This document shows positions 33,623 through 40,407 of a stretch of DNA of 40,407 nt, piece after piece. The position numbers and the translations under genes are program-made. Origin of the DNA: a virus. The DNA lies in the IMG/VR virus record IMGVR_UViG_3300036944_000309, positions 1-40,407 of that record; one strand, 5' to 3'. Under the pieces are notes generated by a model, which was not told the DNA's origin, ran no database searches, and saw only the letters and a list, made by a program, of their open reading frames with translations. Position 1 is the stretch's first letter. Each line of letters begins with the position of its first letter.

Positions 33623-33882
33623 AGAGTAACTCCTCTCAGAACAGAGGGGGGAGGTGTTTTCAAAATAGGCGATTTTTTGCAGCCCGCAATTTTTTTTCGC
33701 AAAAATTTTTTGAGACGATTCATATGCAAACATAGCAGGGTGCAGTGACCAGGTATTGCTCTTCGCAAAATGGGGTAGTCGGGTCCTACCCCGCTAAAGG
33801 GGCGACACAGGGGGACCCGAAAATCAACCGGGCCGACTCGGTTTTCCAGAGACACCAAGACGCGTGGCACATGTGTCGTGTG

Positions 33883-36800
33883 TTACTCTTGGACAACGCT
33901 GGACTCAGTGAGCGTCACCACCACGGCATCCTCTTCCACGACTCGTGCGGAGCCAAAGAACTTGGTCCCTGCCGTGTGCATCACCTTCTTAAACATGTCA
34001 CTATAACGATCAACACTCAGCTTCGAGAAGATCTCATAAGAGTATTCCTGATAGTAATCGCCATCGTGTAAGCATACAGAGTCACTAAGAAAGCCTTTAG
34101 AGCTCTTATAATAACCAGCACCCTTACCAACACCACCTAATATAACCTTGGCACTGGCCGCTCTTAAACCATCAACGCTGGTGAACTGTACTATCTCACT
34201 GTTGACATATCCGAAGCCACTATCAATGATCTTTAAAGACGTAACCTGACCTTCAGCAGTGATGACATTGGCTTCAACATTGGCGTTTAAACCAACAGGC
34301 AGTGATAGCATGTCTATATCGATGCTGTCTAAGACTGCTGTAGCACCACTGACTTCACCCGTTATAGTGGTGTTAGACGCCCAGTTGTTCTCAAACTGAA
34401 TCCTTTTAACCACAAGAGCAGTGGTGTTAGATGACTTCACGATGCCCTCTGATGTCTGGGTTATAGTGCTCAGTGTGCTTGTTGCTACATTGGCGGTTAA
34501 GTAAGCATTAGTGTTGGATGAAAGAGAACCAGGAGCAGCGAATGTGCCATTGCTGACGCTTTTAACCACGATGGACCCATTACCAACAGAGTCAATAACA
34601 CCATATGCACCACTATTGGAGTATACACCCTCTAATGGTAGCCAGCCAGGAATTGAATTGAAATAATGACCCACTTCACTCGATCCAGCGGTGATATTGA
34701 TGTTTGCACCGCCATATGTTGCTGATACCTTGAATCCGATGCTATTTGCCTGTACCACATAGTATGCAGTAGTGTTTGACAGTCCGGAGATGGCGGTATT
34801 CCCTGTTGCTATTTCATAAAATACACGTTCACCATCACTGAATGGATTACGATACAACGTGATGACATGGCCATTGCTTAATGGAAGAGTAGATACAAGA
34901 GCATGTCCCGTCTCAGATGCACCTGGAGATAGTGTCAGTACTGCACCCGCCAGGGTTTCGCTCAGTCTTAGGCCGGTGCTGTTTGCTTCTACAGCATAGT
35001 ATACCTCATTGTTGGAGATGCCCAGTGTAGCAGTATTGCCTAGTGCAACGACATATCTCAGTGGGAGATCATTCGCATATGGGTTGCTGGCTATACTGAT
35101 GAAGTTGTTCACAATAGTATTTGGATTGAATGTATTGCTCGTGATCGTAATTGCTACATTCAGACTGAATGCAGAGGAGTTTGCTTCATCGATCAATGCA
35201 AAGGTATTGTTCGCTACTATGGCTACGTTGGATGTACCTGTCTGGTATCTCACCATGTCGCCAACTACATACTCATTCGTGGCCTCAATACTCTCTGTGA
35301 ATGGATTCACCACCTCGCCTGGAATGATGTTGATTGCCGAGTCTCTGGCATAGATGAAGTCTGGAGTGGCATTTATCTCTTGCAATGCATTTACACGGAC
35401 CTGTCTGCTCGTATACAGAGTATTGCTCGTCCCATAGTCTACAGTGAGCGTATATGTCGTCAGGTTTGCTGCCACCTGGTTGATCTTCTCTCCATTGATG
35501 AATGATGAGCTCGAGTTGGATACATTGAAGACATAGTCTCGTCTCTGGAATCCAGCGATTTCTGGTTGTTCCACCAGCACATATGGGTCCACATTGTAGC
35601 CAGAACCAGGGTCAACACCAGCCAATGACTCGATTGTGCCTACCTCGAATCGATCAAAAGATAGACAGTCAAAGATGATATCTGCATAGTTCCCCTGTGG
35701 GTTCTTGGGGAATCCATAGCTTGCTGCTCTGAGTGGAAGGTACAGATATGGTGATGCATCAAGTGTCAACTGCGCAGCGACGAATGACACAGCGGTCACT
35801 GCAGTATTCACAGCATTGTTGCTGTATACGACAATATTGCCATTTGCACCACCAGATGGGCCGAATGTGCCGTAATTGTCAACAATACGCAAAAGTGTAG
35901 CAGATTGGACTGCAGATACCGTGCCAGCAGCGATAAGTGATGTGTTTGTGACCTGCGTCACGAGATCACCAATCTGGAAGCCAGCCGAAGATGTGACATC
36001 TACTCTTCTGCGATCAAAAGACAATCTTGATGTACTGTTGGCGCTAATGATATCGGTGCCCAGATACAAGACTTCTGTCTCTCCAATAGTACCAACATCG
36101 AATTGTGCACCAGTTCCTTCGGATAATGAGGATACAGTAAACGTAGTATTGGTATATGCCGTTCTCCAGCTCGCATTGGCCGATTCCACAAAGTCACCAC
36201 CAGTAACTGGACTACTACGGTCAGATACAGATGCTCTGGCGGTATTACCGACTGTGTAGATGGGTAGATACAGCTGGAACTGACCCTGCATCGGAACATA
36301 CTCGATCGTTCCAGTATTTGACGACACGGACGAGTGAAGGGCTAACCCACTGGAAACGACATTTGCAAATGCATCATATTGGAACAAATATTGCGAGTTT
36401 GCAATGCCATCGTTGTTTGCACTAATAAAATCAAGGCTGTAAGCCCGTTTGTTGATGTTATAGAGACCTATTGTAGTGTCGACCTGTGTGACCACTGCAT
36501 TGACGCTGCTATTCCCACTAACAATTAATGGTGCACCATTGCTAAAGTTTCCGACTCCTGCACTAATCAATAGGAAGGTATCATTGACTCCGGAGACGGT
36601 CCCATGCGAGTAAATTGTATTAGAAACTGTCTGATACACATTCATTCCGACGGAGAATACACCATTTGTGTTGGCTATTGACAGCTGATACACACTTGGA
36701 ATGCCCATAATGTCAGCATAGGTGCTGGTGTCTACAATAGCCGTTGCATTGAGGCTTGTTGTGTTTCCATTGACATACAATGTGCCTTCGGTGAATGGTC

Positions 36801-37878
36801 CCTTGTTGACGCTGATCGTCATCGTACCTGTGGCATTACCAGACACCTGTTCAATTTCAATGACCTGCCCATTAGCAATTAGATTGGCACCATCATATCG
36901 TCCAACGATATCACCAAGTGCTATCTGAGGACCAGTTGTGAAGTCAACGGAGATGGTTGGCTGAATGGCCAAATCAAATAGTGTGATCTGATTAGCACCA
37001 ATTGTGCCGACAACACCATTGGCTGTTGCTACTTTCTCTGAAACAATAGATGTAGCATTGGTTGTGTATCCCCAACCACCATCATTCAGAATGAAGTCGA
37101 TAATGCCGGAGTTCTCACCAATTGATGTAACACGTGCTTGCCCACCAACACCACGATTGCTGTGTAGAAAGTTTACGATATCACCAACGGCAAAGTTACG
37201 ACCATTGTCCTGAATAATCACACTCTCAATAGAACCGATGATTGTTGCTGTCTGCCCTGGTGTGTATACTGAGCGACCACTTGATTGTACACCAATGACC
37301 TCACCACGTGTGAATGTGCCTACTTGGTTGCTGATATAGAGCAGATTTACGTATCCATAACCAGCACGCCGACGGATATAACGCTCTACGAATGCCGTTG
37401 CACCACTGGCTGAGCCAATGATCTGTCTACCGACATAATTAAGATTGAACTTGTTGTATGTTACCTCGAGATAGCGTGGAAGCTCCCACACACCATCTGA
37501 TAGCTTAAAGATTCGCTCACCTGGGTATTGCACCTCTGCTGCGGTACCAAACACCAGCTTGAAGAACAAGTCAATAGAACGCTCCGTTCCTTTTGAACGA
37601 TACAGATCCAATGAGTGCTTCACCAACAGTTTCTTGTTGGTTGCGGTGTCAAACTGAATGTTCTTGAGATATTTCTCTTTGAAGTAAAGAATGAACTCAT
37701 CAAGTGTGGTATCGATATCACGATACTCAAGTAGATGTCTAGCCTTATATGTCACATTGTCTGGTTGCTCAAGCCACTCGTAGTATGCTTTCACGAAGGC
37801 GATAAACTGCGGACCCTCATCCTGATAGAATGCTGGGAACTGCTTCTCGACGTATTGTGAGATATTCTTTTCGATCAT
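33883..37878 (-). CDS. gp7: gp7-like baseplate wedge protein
   Basis: A 1331-residue wedge protein. T4 gp7 is about 1030 residues and ties gp10, gp8 and gp6 together. The N-terminal 150 residues match the conserved part of the family: NISQYVEKQFPAFYQDEGPQ, FIAFVKAYYEWLEQ, LVKHSLDLYRSKGTERSIDL and FFKLVFGTAAEVQYPGERIF. The rest consists of repeated beta units with G-x-GY motifs (IDFILNDGGWGYTTN, LKIIDSGFGYVNSEIV) and two copies of a module (AYYVVQANSIGFKVSATYGG; YYAVEANSTGLRLSETLAGA) that also occurs in the DUF4815 protein. I choose ATG at 37878, which overlaps the gp6 stop as TGATG; a GTG at 37881 is an alternative. Structured non-coding DNA follows the stop. Confidence 0.86.
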   Translation of the reverse strand: MIEKNISQYVEKQFPAFYQDEGPQFIAFVKAYYEWLEQPDNVTYKARHLLEYRDIDTTLDEFILYFKEKYLKNIQFDTATNKKLLVKHSLDLYRSKGTERSIDLFFKLVFGTAAEVQYPGERIFKLSDGVWELPRYLEVTYNKFNLNYVGRQIIGSASGATAFVERYIRRRAGYGYVNLLYISNQVGTFTRGEVIGVQSSGRSVYTPGQTATIIGSIESVIIQDNGRNFAVGDIVNFLHSNRGVGGQARVTSIGENSGIIDFILNDGGWGYTTNATSIVSEKVATANGVVGTIGANQITLFDLAIQPTISVDFTTGPQIALGDIVGRYDGANLIANGQVIEIEQVSGNATGTMTISVNKGPFTEGTLYVNGNTTSLNATAIVDTSTYADIMGIPSVYQLSIANTNGVFSVGMNVYQTVSNTIYSHGTVSGVNDTFLLISAGVGNFSNGAPLIVSGNSSVNAVVTQVDTTIGLYNINKRAYSLDFISANNDGIANSQYLFQYDAFANVVSSGLALHSSVSSNTGTIEYVPMQGQFQLYLPIYTVGNTARASVSDRSSPVTGGDFVESANASWRTAYTNTTFTVSSLSEGTGAQFDVGTIGETEVLYLGTDIISANSTSRLSFDRRRVDVTSSAGFQIGDLVTQVTNTSLIAAGTVSAVQSATLLRIVDNYGTFGPSGGANGNIVVYSNNAVNTAVTAVSFVAAQLTLDASPYLYLPLRAASYGFPKNPQGNYADIIFDCLSFDRFEVGTIESLAGVDPGSGYNVDPYVLVEQPEIAGFQRRDYVFNVSNSSSSFINGEKINQVAANLTTYTLTVDYGTSNTLYTSRQVRVNALQEINATPDFIYARDSAINIIPGEVVNPFTESIEATNEYVVGDMVRYQTGTSNVAIVANNTFALIDEANSSAFSLNVAITITSNTFNPNTIVNNFISIASNPYANDLPLRYVVALGNTATLGISNNEVYYAVEANSTGLRLSETLAGAVLTLSPGASETGHALVSTLPLSNGHVITLYRNPFSDGERVFYEIATGNTAISGLSNTTAYYVVQANSIGFKVSATYGGANINITAGSSEVGHYFNSIPGWLPLEGVYSNSGAYGVIDSVGNGSIVVKSVSNGTFAAPGSLSSNTNAYLTANVATSTLSTITQTSEGIVKSSNTTALVVKRIQFENNWASNTTITGEVSGATAVLDSIDIDMLSLPVGLNANVEANVITAEGQVTSLKIIDSGFGYVNSEIVQFTSVDGLRAASAKVILGGVGKGAGYYKSSKGFLSDSVCLHDGDYYQEYSYEIFSKLSVDRYSDMFKKVMHTAGTKFFGSARVVEEDAVVVTLTESSVVQE

Positions 37879-39668
37879 CACTCACGGACCTGCTCAATTG
37901 TGATTGCTACGTCTGATTCAAGGATATTTAAGATGACATTCTTATTCGATTGGATGTCTTTAGTGTTAGTACGTGCATACACCTTGAAGTATGTACCATC
38001 AAAGGCACTGATATTGAAGTTGGATACTGTAACAACGCCCGTCGCATAGTCAACACTACCAACAACAGCCATCTCTCTGTGCGTCGCCCCTGATGCTGTA
38101 ACAATACGCAGCAGACCATTACCATTATCTTCAAGCACGCAACGAATACCATTGTATACAAATGGGCTGCTGCTAATAGCATGCTGGTCACCTGATGGGT
38201 GTTCAGAAGCAATTACTGGTAGATCATCAGAAACTGGTGTCTTAAAGTCAATTAGAAGCTTTTGGTTCACATTCAATGACGGCGAGAGATACTTAGCCAG
38301 CTGTACCTCTGTCTCGTTTGAGATAATGTTTGGATCAGCATCATCAATTGCCTTGATGAACTTAGAGTAACGGAAGATACGAGCGAAATTGTTTAGGCTC
38401 GTATCAGCATAACTGAGGATCGCCGACAACACCAGTGTACGCATATCCTCAGGGTTCAGGCTGGTGCGGTTGACGTTGTATTTGATTGCTGATATGACAC
38501 GCATATATGTGTAATCAGGACTAATGAAGATTGGATCCATTGACACAGTGCTGCGTGAACGAAGGAAGTTCACATACTGCTGCTCTTTGATCTTTGGGAG
38601 ACCATCAACATCATTCAGGTCAATAGAGATAAAGATACGACCATACTGTGGTGGTGTTGCATCCTCACCACCAAATGCTGATACGGCGTTGATTTCTGGA
38701 TAGTTCAGTTTAAGAAGATTCTCATAATCCTCAGCGGTAACTGCTCGTTCTTGTGTTGTAAATGCACGAGGAGCATTGAATTTAATACTATCAAGGGATT
38801 CAAACACCTCACCACCTGATGCTGCTGATGTTGTTGTGATAACAACATTAGCTTCGCCATCAATAGACTCAGCAACACGGAATGTTCTTGATCCGTTTGG
38901 TAGTTCACCATTAGAAATGCGGTATTCCATGATAACAGCACTGTCATTCTTTGGCTTACGTCCAACAATACCATCACCAAATATTACTTCATAACGCTCG
39001 TTTGGTGCTGCTTGAATAAAGTATACTGGATCTGTTTCATCAATATCAAACAGTGTTGTTGCTCTTGTATATTCAATTGTGTTCGCGCCGTTGTCTTCAA
39101 CCACCACAACTTTTAGTGATGAGAGATCAACCTGCTTGTTTTGTATTGTGTATCTGTTGCTTGTACGGTCACTGGTAACATATGAGTCGGTTATATAATC
39201 ACCTTCATACACACGCACCTGACCAGTAAATACGCTGCTGTTTGATGTTAAAACTTGGTTTTCGCTTGTTGTGAAGATGAATGTGTTACCACCAATACGA
39301 GATACAAATCCTGTTCCTTTTGGAATAGTGATGTTCTTCTTTAATGGATCAGTGCTTGTGATCTGTAATGACAGCAAAGCATCAGCTGATTTGAATGAGC
39401 GTGGAACATAATTCAATTCTTTAGCATGTGACACCACAGAGTCACGCAACTGCGCTGAATCTAGGAACATCTCGTTGCCGATCATGTTCATATAGAACCC
39501 ATTCTGGAATGTGTTTAGAGCCAGAACGTCAATAAACACCGCCATGTTAGATGCTTCGAAGTCATAATCCTGGAAGTATGGTTGTGACTTAAGATACGTC
39601 TTGATTTCCCGCTTATAGGAATCAAAATCGAGTGATGTAAATGAAATGCTTGAGTTAGACGATGCCAT
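37878..39668 (-). CDS. gp6: gp6-like baseplate wedge protein
   Basis: A 596-residue wedge protein. T4 gp6 forms the inner ring that holds neighbouring wedges together and is related to the phage Mu/P2 gpJ baseplate family. Recognisable segments are FTSLDFDSYKREIKTYLKSQ, PYFQDYDFEASNMAVFIDVL, NMIGNEMFLDSAQLRDSVVS, and in the core NERYEVIFGDGIVGRKPKND, then RAFTTQERAVTAEDYENLLK, the J-like hallmark. The ATG at 39668 directly follows the stop of an endonuclease gene (TAAATG) and has only an AAGAAAG-type site. gp6 is coupled to gp7 by TGATG. The order gp25-gp6-gp7-gp8 is that of T4. Confidence 0.89.
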   Translation of the reverse strand: MASSNSSISFTSLDFDSYKREIKTYLKSQPYFQDYDFEASNMAVFIDVLALNTFQNGFYMNMIGNEMFLDSAQLRDSVVSHAKELNYVPRSFKSADALLSLQITSTDPLKKNITIPKGTGFVSRIGGNTFIFTTSENQVLTSNSSVFTGQVRVYEGDYITDSYVTSDRTSNRYTIQNKQVDLSSLKVVVVEDNGANTIEYTRATTLFDIDETDPVYFIQAAPNERYEVIFGDGIVGRKPKNDSAVIMEYRISNGELPNGSRTFRVAESIDGEANVVITTTSAASGGEVFESLDSIKFNAPRAFTTQERAVTAEDYENLLKLNYPEINAVSAFGGEDATPPQYGRIFISIDLNDVDGLPKIKEQQYVNFLRSRSTVSMDPIFISPDYTYMRVISAIKYNVNRTSLNPEDMRTLVLSAILSYADTSLNNFARIFRYSKFIKAIDDADPNIISNETEVQLAKYLSPSLNVNQKLLIDFKTPVSDDLPVIASEHPSGDQHAISSSPFVYNGIRCVLEDNGNGLLRIVTASGATHREMAVVGSVDYATGVVTVSNFNISAFDGTYFKVYARTNTKDIQSNKNVILNILESDVAITIEQVRE

Positions 39669-40208
39669 TTATGCTGCTTTCTTTTTTCTGTTCTTGGCTG
39701 CTATAGACATCTTTAATTTCTGCTCAGCAGTAAACTTACGACCACGATTAGGTCCTGGTTTCCCGCGTTTTGAATCAGCAATCTTTTTCTTTGTCTCTTC
39801 AGATCGATGCAAACCAAATAGCGGGTGACTTGATCCACTCAATGAAGAGGATATCTTCTGCTTAGTTATCTCATCACGTGGACGACCATACATAGCATTA
39901 CCTTTACCACTGTTTTTCTCAGAAACTGATTTACGCATCTCCGGTGACCAAGTTGTGACACCATCACCACCATCTGTTCTATTAATGAGAATACCAGTTC
40001 CTAGATCCTTGCGGCCATACAATCTGATGAGTTGTCTTTCAAGAGCCAGAGCACCTATTTCTGACAGATTGTTTTCTACTATGACAATACGAGTTTTATC
40101 TTTTGGTTTTGGTACATGTTTGCGCGTCTGATATGCTCTGTTACCTTGTCCTTTACCAATGTAATAAGGAGTTCCATTTTCCCTCAAATATGCATAGGTG
40201 TAGAACAA
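39669..40208 (-). CDS. GIY-YIG homing endonuclease, second subfamily (copy 4)
   Basis: A 179-residue GIY-YIG homing endonuclease of a different branch from the three others. It starts [20 protein letters not shown], with YAY at 5-7, YIG at 16-18 and a likely catalytic Arg at 24. A Glu near residue 57 lies in [14 protein letters not shown]. The C-terminal half has three NUMOD3-like repeats ([40 protein letters not shown], and [16 protein letters not shown]) and a basic tail. The start is TTG at 40208, immediately after the gp25 stop, and the family-typical [10 protein letters not shown] beginning supports it. The stop abuts the gp6 ATG. It does not carry the shared leader of the other copies. 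Confidence 0.91.
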   Translation of the reverse strand: MFYTYAYLRENGTPYYIGKGQGNRAYQTRKHVPKPKDKTRIVIVENNLSEIGALALERQLIRLYGRKDLGTGILINRTDGGDGVTTWSPEMRKSVSEKNSGKGNAMYGRPRDEITKQKISSSLSGSSHPLFGLHRSEETKKKIADSKRGKPGPNRGRKFTAEQKLKMSIAAKNRKKKAA

Positions 40209-40407
40209 TTATCTGATCCTGTCCAATTTGACGTTAAGTGATTGTACATCAGGACTATTTATTAAGCGGAAATAGATGTCTATCACATATGTTTGCCCAT
40301 CATTAGACAGTGTAACAACCACATCCTCAAGCATTGCACGCTTTTCAAAATTGTTGATTGCTTCTGTGATGAATGTACGCAACTGTCTCTGGTTGATCTC
40401 TGATGCT
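40209..40407 (-). CDS. gp25: gp25-like baseplate wedge protein (partial, N-terminus outside window)
   Basis: The last 65 codons of an open frame entering from the right edge and ending with TAA at 40209-40211. The visible part reads ASEINQRQLRTFITEAINNF, EKRAMLEDVVVTLSNDGQTY, then VIDIYFRLINSPDVQSLNVK. This is the C-terminal pattern of the gp25/lysozyme-like wedge family, which nucleates sheath polymerisation in contractile tails. Position before gp6 agrees with T4-like gene order. The missing N-terminus prevents full confirmation. Confidence 0.8.
   Translation of the reverse strand, partial: ASEINQRQLRTFITEAINNFEKRAMLEDVVVTLSNDGQTYVIDIYFRLINSPDVQSLNVKLDRIR
40256..40263 (-). promoter_or_regulatory. 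Candidate late promoter inside the end of gp25
   Basis: AATAAATA on the minus strand, 47 bases before the endonuclease TTG and within the gp25 reading frame. It may once have been the promoter of gp6, now separated from it by the inserted endonuclease gene. Confidence 0.4.

Larger units (their letters stand above)
33540..33882. other. About 340 bases without a convincing gene: structured, G/C-rich segment after gp7
   Basis: No open frame here has a plausible protein or ribosome binding site. The part 33771-33870 is 63% G+C by hand count, well above the A/T-rich genes around it. Inverted repeats are dense: 33584-33622 (TTCG hairpin), CCTCT/AGAGG around 33632-33650, GGGGTAG/CTACCCC at 33772-33792, CGGGTCC/GGACCCG at 33780-33819 with CCCC/GGGG inside, and AACCG/CGGTT at 33826-33843. 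A/T tracts lie at 33671-33716. The helices at 33772-33792 and 33780-33819 share bases and exclude each other. This could be a non-coding RNA, a processing or termination region for the gp7 transcript, or the remains of an inserted element. It is not a recognisable tRNA. Confidence 0.6.

Noticed and set aside
33553-33870. Minus-strand frame of 105 residues in the region after gp7
   Set aside because: It has no ribosome binding site, no recognisable composition, and crosses several strong inverted repeats and A/T tracts. It also overlaps the late promoter and start of the next gene.
33771-33870. tRNA-like gene in the G/C-rich segment
   Set aside because: I could not fit a cloverleaf: no TTC-type T loop, no anticodon stem of correct size and no acceptor pairing.
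33745-34071. Plus-strand frame of 108 residues across the gp7 end
   Set aside because: It runs antisense into gp7 and has no start signal; the protein resembles nothing. The open frame is explained by G/C-rich sequence.

Overview
The window is part of the late structural module of a T4-like (tevenvirus-type) contractile-tailed phage. The evidence is the conserved T4-type baseplate and neck series on the minus strand: gp25, gp6, gp7, gp8, then fibre genes, then gp13, gp14 and gp15. The intergenic gaps carry matches to the T4 late promoter element TATAAATA or close variants. The Asn/Ser/Thr-rich baseplate proteins, a DUF4815-type wedge protein, a 2OG-Fe(II) oxygenase and collagen-like fibres resemble the T4-like phages of aquatic bacteria (cyanophage/pelagiphage type). 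The host cannot be fixed from the window; one good sigma70-type promoter fits a proteobacterial or cyanobacterial host.

Layout in the direction of transcription (right to left on the minus strand). At 40407-37878 are the end of gp25, a GIY-YIG homing endonuclease gene, and gp6. gp7 ends at 33883 and is followed by about 340 bases without a convincing gene, G/C-rich and full of inverted repeats. Then come four small genes of unknown function (33539-31499), gp8, a second endonuclease gene, a 1776-residue DUF4815-type wedge protein, a 710-residue baseplate protein, a small coiled-coil protein, and a fibre cluster (20526-16749) that includes a collagen-like protein. An inverted plus-strand gene for a three-domain glycosyltransferase (13992-16640) has its own sigma70-like promoter and a rho-independent terminator. 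The minus strand resumes with a 399-residue virion protein, a 2183-residue tail fibre with nine DG repeats and an S74 chaperone end, several small genes, a 2OG-Fe(II) oxygenase, gp13, an endonuclease gene, gp14, another endonuclease gene and gp15 (cut by the left edge).

How it fits together. gp25, gp6, gp7, gp8 and the DUF4815 protein would build the baseplate wedge. The fibre cluster would supply host-binding and decorative appendages. gp13, gp14 and gp15 would close the neck and tail end. Four GIY-YIG endonuclease genes sit exactly at junctions between conserved genes. Three of them share an almost identical leader with late-promoter element and ribosome binding site, and several overlap the late promoter of the following gene.

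The most interesting candidate systems are: (1) a possible virion modification set, consisting of a collagen-like Gly-Pro-Thr fibre, a neighbouring multi-domain glycosyltransferase and a 2OG-Fe(II) oxygenase; (2) an early/late promoter pair whose elements interlock at 13925-13979; (3) a structured non-coding segment after gp7; and (4) the shared endonuclease leader, which may be an autorepression operator as known for I-TevI.
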